From Clostridia bacterium (GTDB taxonomy: Bacteria > Bacillota > Clostridia > Lachnospirales > Lachnospiraceae): a stretch of 64,000 bases of DNA. Where the stretch lies: the NCBI GenBank assembly GCA_910575625.1, contig CAJTFD010000012.1, positions 62,001 to 126,000 on the forward strand, given 5' to 3'. How positions within the stretch are numbered: position 1 is the stretch's first letter; each line of letters starts with the position of its first letter. Below the pieces are notes generated by a model. The model searched no databases, had not been told where the DNA came from, and worked only from the letters and a program-made list of their open reading frames with translations. This document shows, in pieces, positions 26,190 to 35,325 of this stretch. Position numbers and translations under genes: made by a program.

Positions 26190-27035
26190 TTGTATCGGGA
26201 AATTTACATAGATGCGGTTTTTGTGACAAATTTCTTGATGGATCTTGTTTTACTCCGTTTGACGGGGATGCTCCTGGGCATCCGCGCCGTCTGGTACAGA
26301 AGTCTCCTGGGCGCTGTGATCGGCTCCCTTTCATCTTGTCTTATCTTACTCATATCCTCGATCCGGTATCCGGCGGTCGTTGTCTTTCATGTCCTGACGG
26401 CTGCGGTTATGGCCAAGGTCGGATGCCAGATCCGGTCGCGGGGCATGCTGGCGCGGGCCACGGTGACCCTCTACATGCTGGCCTTTTTATGCGGCGGTCT
26501 CTGGGAGGTGCTGTCTGCGGGCCGGCGTGGGACTTTGAGGATGTTCTTACTCTTTACAGGAGTCAGTTATGTTTTTTTAGCCTTGTGTGTGCGGGGATAC
26601 AGGCGATGGCAAACGAAGGGGGAGACTGTCTGCCGGGTGCTGTTAAAGGCATGGGGAGAGACGGCGGATGTGCGGGGGTTTTACGATACGGGAAACCTGC
26701 TGCTAGATCCTCTGACCAACAGGCCGGTATCCATCATAGAGGAACAGGCCCTGGCCGCTCTTTTGCCGCCCGCCGTGCAGATGGAGCTTGAAAATATGGA
26801 AGAGACTGTGGGGGCGTGTGATGACCCGTTGTGGGAAAGTCTGCATCCCCATTTTATTGTCTTCAGCAGCGTGGGCGGCCATGGGGGGACGCTCCCGGCG
26901 GTCACGCTGGAGGAGATGTGCATCTACCGGGGCGAGCAGACCATCTATGTGTACCATCCGGTGGTGGCCCTGTCCCGCACGCCGTTTCATTCTAAGGGGA
27001 AATACCAGATCATCCTGAATGGGAAGATCATGTGA
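26190..27035 (+). CDS. spoIIGA: Sigma-E processing peptidase SpoIIGA
   Basis: The 281-residue protein starts at a TTG after GGAGGGCTTTC, and the reading YREIYIDAVFVTNFLMDLVL matches the conserved N-terminus. Five hydrophobic segments occupy residues 5-140. The C-terminal half is an aspartic-protease-like domain with GFYDTGNLLLDP, whose Asp is the catalytic residue. It cleaves pro-sigma-E in the mother cell after a forespore signal. It is followed 42 bp later by sigE, the standard spoIIG operon order. Confidence 0.93.
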   Translation: MYREIYIDAVFVTNFLMDLVLLRLTGMLLGIRAVWYRSLLGAVIGSLSSCLILLISSIRYPAVVVFHVLTAAVMAKVGCQIRSRGMLARATVTLYMLAFLCGGLWEVLSAGRRGTLRMFLLFTGVSYVFLALCVRGYRRWQTKGETVCRVLLKAWGETADVRGFYDTGNLLLDPLTNRPVSIIEEQALAALLPPAVQMELENMEETVGACDDPLWESLHPHFIVFSSVGGHGGTLPAVTLEEMCIYRGEQTIYVYHPVVALSRTPFHSKGKYQIILNGKIM

Positions 27036-27077
27036 TCTGGTCTCATAAGGTCAAACTTGATTAGGAGGAGCATAAAT

Positions 27078-27815
27078 ATGAGTGTAAAAGCAGTAGTAAA
27101 TGGTCATCCAGTACCGGTGGTCTCCAGATTTTCAAATGTGGTGTTCCACAGGCCCCGGGAGGTCTACTATATCGGGGGCAGCGACGTACTCCCGGCGCCG
27201 TTGGAGCCGGAGCGGGAGGCGGCTTTCATCAGTGAGCTGGGGACGGAGCAGGAAAAAGAGGCAAGATCTACGCTGATCGAGCACAATCTGCGGCTGGTGG
27301 TCTACATAGCCAAAAAATTCGACAACACAGGCGTGGGAGTGGAGGATCTGATCTCCATCGGGACGATCGGGCTGATCAAGGCGATCAACACCTTTAACCC
27401 GGTCAAGAAGATCAAGCTGGCCACCTATGCCTCCCGCTGTATCGAAAATGAGATCCTCATGTATCTGCGCCGGAACAACAAGACGAAGATGGAAGTCTCG
27501 ATCGATGAGCCTTTAAACGTGGACTGGGACGGAAACGAACTCCTGCTCTCCGATATACTGGGCACGGATGAGGATGTGATCTACCGGGACATTGAACAGG
27601 AGGTGGAGAAGACCCTCCTTGGAAAAGCCATCGCCAAATTAAACGACCGGGAGCAGACGATCATCAAGCTGCGCTTTGGACTGTACGCGCCGGATATGAA
27701 AGAGAAGACGCAAAAGGAGGTCGCCGACCTGCTCGGCATCTCCCAATCCTACATATCCAGGCTGGAGAAGCGGATCATCAAGAGGCTGAAAAAAGAGATC
27801 GTCCGCTATGAATGA
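27078..27815 (+). CDS. sigE: Sporulation sigma factor sigma-E (pro-sigma-E)
   Basis: The 245-residue protein starts after TTAGGAGGAGCATAAAT. The pro-sequence region includes [18 protein letters not shown], where cleavage by SpoIIGA occurs near YIGG. Region 2 ([37 protein letters not shown]) and region 4 ([20 protein letters not shown]) are intact. It directs early mother-cell transcription, the compartment in which cotJ genes and skin-type recombinases are normally expressed. Confidence 0.97.
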   Translation: MSVKAVVNGHPVPVVSRFSNVVFHRPREVYYIGGSDVLPAPLEPEREAAFISELGTEQEKEARSTLIEHNLRLVVYIAKKFDNTGVGVEDLISIGTIGLIKAINTFNPVKKIKLATYASRCIENEILMYLRRNNKTKMEVSIDEPLNVDWDGNELLLSDILGTDEDVIYRDIEQEVEKTLLGKAIAKLNDREQTIIKLRFGLYAPDMKEKTQKEVADLLGISQSYISRLEKRIIKRLKKEIVRYE

Positions 27816-27899
27816 TAGATCACTCAATAAAACCACTTTTCAACTCCCATTATCTGGTGTATAATAATGGATACTAGAAATGAGGAGGAGATCCATTCC

Positions 27900-28904
27900 A
27901 TGATCAATGGCAAAAAAGTGTTATTCAGCGGCATGCAGGCGACCGGGAACCTGACTCTGGGGAATTACCTGGGCGCACTGAAGAACTGGGTGACTTTGAG
28001 TGATGAATATGAATGTTTTTACAGCGTGGTGGATATGCACTCCATCACCATACGCCAAGATCCGGCCACTCTGCGCAAGAGAGCGCGGAAGCTGCTGACG
28101 ATCTATATGGCCGCGGGCCTGGACCCGAAGGTGAACTGCCTGTATTATCAGTCCCATGTGTCCGGTCACGCGGAACTTGCCTGGATCTTGAGCTGTTTTA
28201 CGTATATGGGCGAGCTGAACCGTATGACCCAGTTTAAGGATAAGGCGGCCAAGCACGGGGATAACATTAACGCCGGACTTTTTACCTATCCGGTGCTGAT
28301 GGCGGCAGACATCCTGTTGTACCAGGCGGATGTGGTCCCTGTGGGGATCGATCAGAAGCAGCACCTGGAGCTGACCCGGGACATCGCGGAGCGTTTCAAC
28401 AATCTGTACGGGGATGTGTTCACGATCCCTGAGCCCTACATCGGCAAAGTGGGTGCGAAGATCATGAGCCTGCAGGACCCGTCAAAGAAAATGTCAAAAT
28501 CCGATGAGAATCCCAACGGGAGCATCTATCTTCTGGACGATGTGGATACGATCATGCGCAAATGCAGGAAGGCAGTCACAGACTCGGAAGGGCAGATCTG
28601 TTATCGGGATGAACAGCCCGGCGTGAAGAACCTGATCGATATCTACAGTTCCTGCACAGGGAAGTCACCCGAGGAAGTGGTGTGCACATTTGACGGCAAA
28701 GGGTACGGGGAACTTAAGATGGCCGTGGGGGAAGCCGTGGTATCGGTCTTAAAGCCTCTGCAGGAGGAAGTCGCACGGTTAGAGAAAGACAAAGATCTTG
28801 TAGATCTGGCGATCAAGGAGAACGCAGCGAAAGCTGATCACTATGCGATGAAGACCCTTCGGAAAGTGCAGAAGAAAGTCGGTTTTCCAGTCCGGATCCC
28901 ATAA
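27900..28904 (+). CDS. trpS: Tryptophanyl-tRNA synthetase
   Basis: The 334-residue class I synthetase starts after GAGGAGGAGATCCATTCC. The HIGH-type motif is GNLTLGNYLGALKNW, and KKMSKS follows at residues about 195-200. VVDMHSITIRQDP is typical of TrpRS. A TATAAT box lies about 35 bases upstream, so it probably has its own promoter rather than relying on sigE. Confidence 0.95.
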   Translation: MINGKKVLFSGMQATGNLTLGNYLGALKNWVTLSDEYECFYSVVDMHSITIRQDPATLRKRARKLLTIYMAAGLDPKVNCLYYQSHVSGHAELAWILSCFTYMGELNRMTQFKDKAAKHGDNINAGLFTYPVLMAADILLYQADVVPVGIDQKQHLELTRDIAERFNNLYGDVFTIPEPYIGKVGAKIMSLQDPSKKMSKSDENPNGSIYLLDDVDTIMRKCRKAVTDSEGQICYRDEQPGVKNLIDIYSSCTGKSPEEVVCTFDGKGYGELKMAVGEAVVSVLKPLQEEVARLEKDKDLVDLAIKENAAKADHYAMKTLRKVQKKVGFPVRIP

Positions 28905-28922
28905 GGTCGATAGCGTCTTGGC

Positions 28923-28957
28923 CAGTCCATTATTGAAATGATAATGGGCTGCTTTTT
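28923..28957 (+). terminator. Terminator after trpS
   Basis: CAG-CCATTAT and ATAATGG-CTG form a stem with a short loop, followed by TTTTT. Confidence 0.8.
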
Positions 28958-28986
28958 ATCTTGATCAAAAGATATAGGAGGTGCGG

Positions 28987-29607
28987 ATGCAGAAAGTAAA
29001 TTACCAGATCCAGCTGGACAAGATCTTGATGGGCTTGAAAGAGAGAGCGGATGCGCCCAGACTTTTGCTCCACAGCTGTTGTGCGCCCTGCAGCAGTTAT
29101 GTATTGGAGTATCTCTCGGACTATTTTCGGATCACAGTCTTTTATTATAACCCGAATATCGCGCCTGAAAAGGAATATGCCCAGCGTGTGCAGGAGCAGC
29201 AGAGACTGATCCGGGAGATGCCGCTGCGATACCCTGTGTCTTTTAAGGAGGGGAGATACGACCCGGAGAGGTTTTATGAGGCGGTGCAGGGGATGGAGGA
29301 TCTGCCGGAGGGACAGGAGCGGTGTTTTGCCTGTTATGCGCTGCGCCTGGGGGAAGCGGCAATGGTCGCAAAAGAGGGGTCTTATGACTATTTTACGACC
29401 ACGCTGAGTATCAGCCCTTTGAAGAATGCGCAGAAACTCAATGAGATCGGGCAGCAGATCGGGCGGGAGAGGGGGATCGCCTATCTGCCCTCGGATTTTA
29501 AAAAACGCAATGGATACGGCCGTTCCATCGAACTGTCGGCAGAGTATGATCTGTACCGGCAGGACTACTGCGGCTGTGTTTTTTCAAAGAGAGAGGATAA
29601 AAAATAG
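28987..29607 (+). CDS. queH: Epoxyqueuosine reductase QueH
   Basis: The 206-residue protein starts at ATG 28987 after AGGAGGTGCGG. QueH (DUF208) features are LLLHSCCAPCSSYVLEYL, FYYNPNIAPEKEY, ERCFACYALRL, TTTLSISPLKN and the C-terminal DYCGCVFS. The paired cysteines bind the 4Fe-4S cluster and a second metal. It performs the last step of queuosine synthesis in tRNA. It is followed 11 bp later by a lipoprotein gene. Confidence 0.92.
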   Translation: MQKVNYQIQLDKILMGLKERADAPRLLLHSCCAPCSSYVLEYLSDYFRITVFYYNPNIAPEKEYAQRVQEQQRLIREMPLRYPVSFKEGRYDPERFYEAVQGMEDLPEGQERCFACYALRLGEAAMVAKEGSYDYFTTTLSISPLKNAQKLNEIGQQIGRERGIAYLPSDFKKRNGYGRSIELSAEYDLYRQDYCGCVFSKREDKK

Positions 29608-29618
29608 GGGAAACATTT

Positions 29619-30797
29619 ATGAAGAGATTGTATAAGGGGCTGCTGTGGATCTGTCTGGCCGGGATGCTGGCCGGCATGGGGGGATGCAGTTACGTGAGGG
29701 ATACGGTCCTCTCTGCGAAGGAGACTGTGGAAGCTGTCCGGAAGAGAGCCCACACGCCTGCAGCCACGAAGGAACCGGTGGCGGAGACGGATGGGGTCCA
29801 CCAGGAGTATTATTTTAAGCAGCTCTCAGACAACGAGAAGAGGACATACCGGGAGCTCTTAGCCGGTATACAGGCTTTTGAAGATGAGATCTTGGTGTCT
29901 GACATCGACAACGATGCCATCGACCGGGCATATCGGGCGCTGTTAAAAGATCATCAGGAGGTCTTTTGGGTACACAACGGGCAGATCTATTACAAGACCA
30001 TCAATAAAGGAGATACGGATTTCATGCCGTCCTACGGCTATACACAGGAGGAGGCAGCCGGGATACAGGGGGCCATGGAACAGGCTTATCAGCAGGTGGC
30101 CGCTCTGCTGCCGGAGGGGGTCAGTACATATGATAAAGTGCGGGTGGTCTATGACTATGTCATCGGCTGTACGGAGTATGTGATCAATGAAAATGACCAG
30201 AACATCGCCGGGGTGTTCGACCAGGGACAGGCTGTCTGCGCCGGGTATGCCGGGGCAGTCCAGTATCTGTTGGAGAGGCTTGGCGTGGAGTCGATCTATG
30301 TGTCGGGGGAGACAAAGATGTCATCCGGCGGACACGCCTGGAATATAGTAAATATAGATGGGAGTTATTACTATGTGGATGCCACCAATGGGGATCAGCC
30401 GGATCTTCTGGGGCTTGGCGGGTCTGTGCCCCTCTATGATTATCTGGCGCCTTTTCCAGGGGAGTACAGCCAGATCTGCTGGCCGGATGAGGAGTTCTCC
30501 CTCCCGGAATGTACGGCTGTGGACTACAATTATTATATGATGAACGGTAACTGTTTTTCCAGTTATGACTGGGATACGCTCTATGGCTATCTCACCGGGC
30601 AGATCAGCCAGGGCGCCCATCTGATGCGTGTGAAATATATGGACGCGGACAGTTACCAGGCCGCGTACACGGATCTGGTGGTCAATGGCCGGATCGAGGA
30701 GGTGGCCCGGTATTACATGGATGTACAGGGGATCCCCCAGGTGGAGTACCATTATAGTAATATGGATGATCTGTTGACTTTGTATGTGATGATGTGA
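29619..30797 (+). CDS. Transglutaminase-like lipoprotein
   Basis: The 392-residue protein has a lipoprotein signal (LAGMLAGMGGC) and a linker. Its transglutaminase-like domain has the catalytic triad in QAVCAGYAGAVQ (Cys), GGHAWNIV (His) and YVDATNGD (Asp). About 100 further residues at the C-terminus are of unknown fold. It should sit on the outer face of the membrane and may act as a peptidase or amidase on cell-wall peptides. Confidence 0.85.
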   Translation: MKRLYKGLLWICLAGMLAGMGGCSYVRDTVLSAKETVEAVRKRAHTPAATKEPVAETDGVHQEYYFKQLSDNEKRTYRELLAGIQAFEDEILVSDIDNDAIDRAYRALLKDHQEVFWVHNGQIYYKTINKGDTDFMPSYGYTQEEAAGIQGAMEQAYQQVAALLPEGVSTYDKVRVVYDYVIGCTEYVINENDQNIAGVFDQGQAVCAGYAGAVQYLLERLGVESIYVSGETKMSSGGHAWNIVNIDGSYYYVDATNGDQPDLLGLGGSVPLYDYLAPFPGEYSQICWPDEEFSLPECTAVDYNYYMMNGNCFSSYDWDTLYGYLTGQISQGAHLMRVKYMDADSYQAAYTDLVVNGRIEEVARYYMDVQGIPQVEYHYSNMDDLLTLYVMM

Positions 30798-30810
30798 CGG
30801 GCGGTGGTGT

Positions 30811-31395
30811 ATGGAAAAAGTGATGGGTTTTTTGTCCATGGTGGCGGAGGAGGTCCGGGGACTGCAGGGGGCGACGGCTGGGGTGACCTTGGTCATCGCT
30901 GTCTTGAACTGTTTTCTGGGGTATCGGCTGCTGAAAGCGTGGATCGCGCTGGCGGGGTTTTATATGGGGGTACTGCTCTTTTACGCGCTGGCGACCTGCT
31001 ATACCGAAAACACCCTGATACAGATCGGGGCGGTCCTGGGAGGGGGACTGCTCCTGGGAATGGCGTCTTTTTATATCTATCGGCTGGGGGTCTTCCTGCT
31101 GTGCACCAATGTCGGCACGGTGGTCATGAGCATCGCGCTCCAGCCAAAGGACTCCCTGCGGTTCATGCTCTGTCTGGGGATCGGGATCTTGATCGGTCTT
31201 TTGGGGATGGCTTTTGTCAAGCCCATGGTGATCATCAATACAGCTTTAGGCGGGGGTTTTTCCGCGGCAGCGGCAGCAGCGGCCCTGTTGGAAAAAGATG
31301 CAGATATGAAGATCCTGATCTTCGGAGCCATCCTGACATCGGCCGGTGTGGTCATCCAGGCTATCTCCTCCAAAGATCAGGATAAGAAGACGTGA
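30811..31395 (+). CDS. Multi-pass membrane protein, DUF4203/TMEM198-like
   Basis: The 194-residue protein has about six or seven short hydrophobic helices separated by Gly-rich turns (VLGGGLLLGMASFYIYRLGV). A GYRLLKAWIALAGFYMG segment resembles the TMEM198/DUF4203 family. It starts 14 bases after the transglutaminase gene, so the two are likely cotranscribed. The function is unknown. Confidence 0.65.
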   Translation: MEKVMGFLSMVAEEVRGLQGATAGVTLVIAVLNCFLGYRLLKAWIALAGFYMGVLLFYALATCYTENTLIQIGAVLGGGLLLGMASFYIYRLGVFLLCTNVGTVVMSIALQPKDSLRFMLCLGIGILIGLLGMAFVKPMVIINTALGGGFSAAAAAAALLEKDADMKILIFGAILTSAGVVIQAISSKDQDKKT

Positions 31396-31398
31396 GAT

Positions 31399-33030
31399 TT
31401 AGTTGTCTTCCTCTTTCATCGTATAGATATGGCGTTTCTTAGCCATCTCATCGCTGGCCAGGTATTCATCGTAGGTCGTGATCTTGTCGATCATCGTGCC
31501 GCCGGGCAGGATCTCCATGATCCGGTTGGCGGTGGTCTGTACAAACTGATGGTCGTGGGAGGCGAACAAGATCACGCCCGGGAATTTGATCAGGCCGTTG
31601 TTGAGGGCGGTGATCGCTTCCATGTCCAGATGGTTGGTGGGCTCATCCAGGATCAGGATGTTGGAGCCGGAGATCATCATCTTGGAGAGGAGGCAGCGGA
31701 CTTTCTCACCTCCGGAGAGTATCTTGACCTTCTTTACACCGTCCTCCCCGGCAAAGAGCATCCGTCCTAAAAAGCCCCGCACATACGTGGCGTCCTTGAT
31801 CTCCGAGTACTGGGTCAGCCAGTCGGCGATGGTCAGGTCGTTGTCGAATTCCGCGGTGCTGTCCTTGGGGAAATATGCCTGGGTGGTCGTCACACCCCAT
31901 TTGTAAAAGCCCTCATCCGGCTCCATCTCACCCATGAGGATCTGGAACAGGGTGGTCTTGGCCCGCTCATTGGAACCCACGAACGCGACTTTGTCCTCGT
32001 GGCCCAGGGTGAAGGTCAAGTTGTCTAAGATCTTTTCCCCGTCGATGGTCTTGGAGAGATTCTCCACCATCAGGACCTCGTTGCCGATCTCACGGTTGGG
32101 GCGGAAATCAATGTACGGGTATTTTCGGCTGGAGGGGCGCATCTCATCCAGCTGGATCTTCTCCAGGGCGCGCTTACGTGAGGTGGCCTGCCTGGATTTG
32201 GAGGCGTTGGCGCTGAAACGGGAGATGAACTCCTGCAGTTCTTTGATCTTTTCTTCTTTCTTCTTGTTGGCTTCCTTCATCTGCTTGATCAAAAGCTGGC
32301 TGGACTCGAACCAGAAATCGTAATTCCCCGCATAGAGCTGGATCTTGCCGTAGTCGATGTCAGCGGTGTGTGTGCAGACTTTATTTAGGAAATAGCGGTC
32401 ATGGGACACCACGATGACTGTGTTGGAAAAATCGATCAGGAATTCTTCCAGCCATTCGATCGCGTTCAGGTCCAGATGGTTGGTGGGCTCATCCAAAAGG
32501 AGGATGTCCGGGTTGCCGAACAGGGCCTGTGCTAAGAGGACCTTGACTTTCAGGCTCCCTTCCAAGTCTTTCATCAGCGTGTAGTGATGTTCCGTCTCCA
32601 CGCCCAGGCCGTTTAACAGGGATGCGGCGTCCGATTCGGCTTCCCAGCCGTTCATCTCGGCAAATTCCCCCTCCAGTTCACTGGCGCGGATGCCGTCCTC
32701 GTCGGTAAAATCTTCTTTGGCGTAGATGGCTTCTTTTTCCTTCTTGATGTCGTAGAGCCGCTGGTTGCCCATGATGACCGTATCCAGGACCTGGTAGCTG
32801 TCGTATTTGAAATGATCCTGCTGTAAAAAAGACAGCCGTTGGCCAGGTGTGATCGCGACGTCGCCCTTCGTGGCTTCCAGCTGACCGGATAAGATCTTCA
32901 GGAACGTGGATTTCCCGGCCCCGTTGGCTCCGATCAGGCCGTAGCAGTTGCCTTCAGTGAATTTTATATTCACGTCCTCAAATAGTGCTTTTTTGCCTAT
33001 GCGCAATGTTATGTTGTTTGCTGATATCAT
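31399..33030 (-). CDS. ABC-F family ATPase (YkpA/YbiT type)
   Basis: The 543-residue protein has two ABC domains and no membrane segment. The first has GLIGANGAGKST, a signature region and LLLDEPTNHLD. The second has FVGSNERAKTTLFQ as its P-loop and LILDEPTNHLD. The second P-loop lacks the usual glycines, a trait shared with the YkpA-like branch. An ABC-F linker rich in Lys and Glu lies between them. ABC-F proteins act on the ribosome E-site. No antibiotic-resistance role is implied by the sequence. Confidence 0.9.
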   Translation of the reverse strand: MISANNITLRIGKKALFEDVNIKFTEGNCYGLIGANGAGKSTFLKILSGQLEATKGDVAITPGQRLSFLQQDHFKYDSYQVLDTVIMGNQRLYDIKKEKEAIYAKEDFTDEDGIRASELEGEFAEMNGWEAESDAASLLNGLGVETEHHYTLMKDLEGSLKVKVLLAQALFGNPDILLLDEPTNHLDLNAIEWLEEFLIDFSNTVIVVSHDRYFLNKVCTHTADIDYGKIQLYAGNYDFWFESSQLLIKQMKEANKKKEEKIKELQEFISRFSANASKSRQATSRKRALEKIQLDEMRPSSRKYPYIDFRPNREIGNEVLMVENLSKTIDGEKILDNLTFTLGHEDKVAFVGSNERAKTTLFQILMGEMEPDEGFYKWGVTTTQAYFPKDSTAEFDNDLTIADWLTQYSEIKDATYVRGFLGRMLFAGEDGVKKVKILSGGEKVRCLLSKMMISGSNILILDEPTNHLDMEAITALNNGLIKFPGVILFASHDHQFVQTTANRIMEILPGGTMIDKITTYDEYLASDEMAKKRHIYTMKEEDN

Positions 33031-33165
33031 TATACAAACCTCTTCAAAATATATTCTGTGGCCGATAGCAAATTCTATTTTACCTTAAATTGGGGAATAT
33101 GCAAGAGTTATTTTCATATTGTTGTGAGGGGGGACGCCGCCAAGGGGCGGATACCTATACACTTT

Positions 33166-33194
33166 TTGACACGTAAAGAAAAATATGGTATATT
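33166..33194 (+). promoter_or_regulatory. Sigma-A-type promoter of the CcdA-like gene
   Basis: TTGACA (33166-33171), a 17-bp spacer and TATATT (33189-33194) end 45 bases before the start codon. Confidence 0.65.
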
Positions 33195-33239
33195 CAATGC
33201 TCAGAAATAGATTTTTACAGAAAATCATGGAGGAAATAT

Positions 33240-33926
33240 ATGAACGAATGGCTGGAAACGATCGCCCGTCTCCTGGATCAAAACATGTGGATCGCTCCCG
33301 CACTCTGTCTGGCGGCCGGCGTGATCACCTCTTTTACACCCTGTTCCCTGTCCACGATCCCCATGGTTCTGACCTATGTAGGGGCGACAGCGAAGGAGAG
33401 CACACGCCGGGCGTTCTTGGTCTCCCTCACGATGGCCCTTGGGATGGCCTGTACATTCGGCATCTTTGGCTCCGCCGCCTCGGCAGTCGGCCACGTGATG
33501 CACACGGCGGGAGAGTGGTGGAGCATCCTTTTGGGCATCCTGATGATCCTGATGGCTCTGCAGACCTGGGGTGTGATCCACATCATCCCCCACATCCATC
33601 TGGAAGGAGATAAGAAAAAGAGGGGATACCTGGGAGCGTTTTTCACAGGGGCTCTGGGCGGTATCTTCGCCTCACATTGTGCGACTCCGGTCATGATCGC
33701 CCTGCTGGCCATGGTGGCCCGGGCAGACCGGGGGGCTTTTTGGGGGATCTTCCTGATGATCTTGTACGCGGCGGGGCACAGCGTGCTGATGGTGGCGGCG
33801 GGGACAGCGTACAGCAGCATGGAAGCCATTATGGAGGATCCCCGGTATCTAAAGGCCGGGAATGTCCTGCGCATCATCCTCGGCTTTTTGATCCTGGCGG
33901 TGGGTTTGGTGATCATCTTACTTTGA
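33240..33926 (+). CDS. CcdA/DsbD-like thiol-redox membrane protein
   Basis: The 228-residue protein has six predicted helices. The two Cys typical of the CcdA/DsbD transmembrane family lie in TSFTPCSLSTIPMVLTYV and ASHCATPVMIALLAMV. Such proteins carry reducing power across the membrane to thioredoxin-like partners. No partner gene is adjacent, so the acceptor is unknown. It starts after GGAGGAAATAT. Confidence 0.85.
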   Translation: MNEWLETIARLLDQNMWIAPALCLAAGVITSFTPCSLSTIPMVLTYVGATAKESTRRAFLVSLTMALGMACTFGIFGSAASAVGHVMHTAGEWWSILLGILMILMALQTWGVIHIIPHIHLEGDKKKRGYLGAFFTGALGGIFASHCATPVMIALLAMVARADRGAFWGIFLMILYAAGHSVLMVAAGTAYSSMEAIMEDPRYLKAGNVLRIILGFLILAVGLVIILL

Positions 33927-34102
33927 AAGTCCCGGCAAGCGGCAGGACGATGGGCAAACTTGTTTGCACATTCGGCCTGACATTTGACGGGCTAACCTGT
34001 ATGAATGAGTAGGGCGATAGCCCGGATCATGAATGCAGGTGGCAGCTGCGGGAGTGCCGGAGGCACGGAACAGCTGGCTTTCATTCATGGTGATGTCGCC
34101 GT
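33926..34102 (+). repeat. Dispersed repeat, long copy with internal hairpins
   Basis: The unit starts AAAGTCCCGGCAAGCGGCAG and ends in a GATGTCGCC block, both shared with the inverted short copy at 25993-26045. The extra middle holds GGGC-gata-GCCC and GTGCC-gga-GGCAC hairpins. The right end ATGTCGCC-gtca-GGCGACAT is itself a palindrome. It fills the 317 bp between the CcdA-like gene and Rrf2, and no gene is present. Confidence 0.6.
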
Positions 34103-34138
34103 CAGGCGACATGTCCGTTTGTTTAGGGATTAAAACTT

Positions 34139-34167
34139 GACTGGATGCGGAAGGGTTGTTACACTAT
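34139..34167 (+). promoter_or_regulatory. Promoter of the Rrf2 gene
   Basis: TTGACT (34139-34144), a 17-bp spacer and TACACT (34162-34167) precede the Rrf2 gene by about 75 bases. Confidence 0.5.
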
Positions 34168-34243
34168 ATCTATATGGATCCGATGTTTTTGTTACAGAGA
34201 AGCGTGGCTGCGCCATGCTCCAGCAAAGGGAAGTGTTGAGGAA

Positions 34244-34651
34244 ATGTTTATTACCAGAGAATGTGATTACGCAGTCCGGGTGATCCGGGCTTTATTGGAT
34301 GGAAGACGCCTCAGTGTGGGCGAGATCTGCAAAAAGGAGGAGATCACAGTGCCTTTTGCCTACAAGATCCTCAAGAAACTGCAGGTCGCCAAGATCGTCA
34401 AAGGCTTTCGCGGCGTCCATGGGGGCTACGCTCTGCAAAAAGACCCAGGGGAGATCACGTTGCTGGAGATCTACCAGGCGATCGATCCGGAGATGTTCCT
34501 CGTGGAGTGTCTGAATCCGGATAAGCATTGCAGCCGGGACGGGGCCGGAGGGATGCCCTGTCAGATCCATCAGGAACTGGAGGACATCCAGCGAAAGCTT
34601 CTGGACCTGCTGTCTGAAAAATCCCTGGAAAAGATCTTGGAGCATGAATAA
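34244..34651 (+). CDS. Rrf2 family transcriptional regulator
   Basis: The 135-residue protein has an N-terminal winged helix (TRECDYAVRVIRALLDG, VPFAYKILKKLQVAKIV, GFRGVHGGYALQ). Its Cys-rich segment, CLNPDKHCSRDGAGGMPC, suggests a bound Fe-S cluster as in IscR and NsrR. It starts at ATG 34244 after GTTGAGGAA. No Fe-S assembly genes are adjacent. bioY follows after 40 bp and may be a target. Confidence 0.9.
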   Translation: MFITRECDYAVRVIRALLDGRRLSVGEICKKEEITVPFAYKILKKLQVAKIVKGFRGVHGGYALQKDPGEITLLEIYQAIDPEMFLVECLNPDKHCSRDGAGGMPCQIHQELEDIQRKLLDLLSEKSLEKILEHE

Positions 34652-34691
34652 TGTACCTGGATAACAACCATAGTAAAGGAGAGATCGATCG

Positions 34692-35234
34692 ATGAAAAAA
34701 TATGATCTGACGACGCAGTCCATGGTGCGGATCGCCATGTTCACTGCGGTATTGTCTGTATTGTCCGTATTACAGATACCCATGCCCTCCGGGGTCCCGC
34801 TGACCCTGCAGACCTTTGCCGTGGCCCTGTGCGGCGCTGTGCTGGGGGCTTGGTCCGGCCCGGCCTCCGTGGCCCTCTATGTGGCTGTGGGGGCTGTGGG
34901 TATCCCGGTGTTTGCCGGTATGAAAGGAGGCATCGCCGTCTTGGTGGGTCCCACTGGCGGTTTTTTATTCGGCTTTTTATTCCTGGCCTGGCTCACAGGG
35001 GCCGGCGTGGGAAAAAAGAGGGCGATGGCCACAGCCCTGGGGATGGCTGGGCTTGTCTGCTGTCATCTGCTGGGGATCTTAGGCTTTATCTTGTCCACAG
35101 GGGCCGGTGTCTTTCAGGCATTTGTGACGGTCTCACTGCCATATCTGCTCAAGGATGCGCTGTCCGTGGCGGCGGCTGTGCAGATCGGGGAGATGCTGCG
35201 GAAGAGGCTGGTCTTCGGGCATGTTTTTAAATAA
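34692..35234 (+). CDS. bioY: Biotin transporter BioY (ECF S component)
   Basis: The 180-residue protein has about six membrane helices. BioY signatures include MPSGVPLTLQTFAVALCGAV, VYGLGAIGIPVF-like AVGAVGIPVFAG and GPTGGFLFGFL. It binds biotin and works with a shared ECF energy-coupling module encoded elsewhere. It starts after AAGGAGAGATCGATCG. Confidence 0.93.
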   Translation: MKKYDLTTQSMVRIAMFTAVLSVLSVLQIPMPSGVPLTLQTFAVALCGAVLGAWSGPASVALYVAVGAVGIPVFAGMKGGIAVLVGPTGGFLFGFLFLAWLTGAGVGKKRAMATALGMAGLVCCHLLGILGFILSTGAGVFQAFVTVSLPYLLKDALSVAAAVQIGEMLRKRLVFGHVFK

Positions 35235-35325
35235 AAACTTATTGGACACCTTTTCCAAAATATGGTATGATGGAACAAGACTGAATAGTTGATATGTTTG
35301 AGCATTTTCTAAGGAGGAAACAAAA

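Noticed and set aside
31399..33030. ABC-F protein as an antibiotic resistance determinant
   Set aside because: The sequence fits the housekeeping YkpA/YbiT-like branch and has no resistance-type context.
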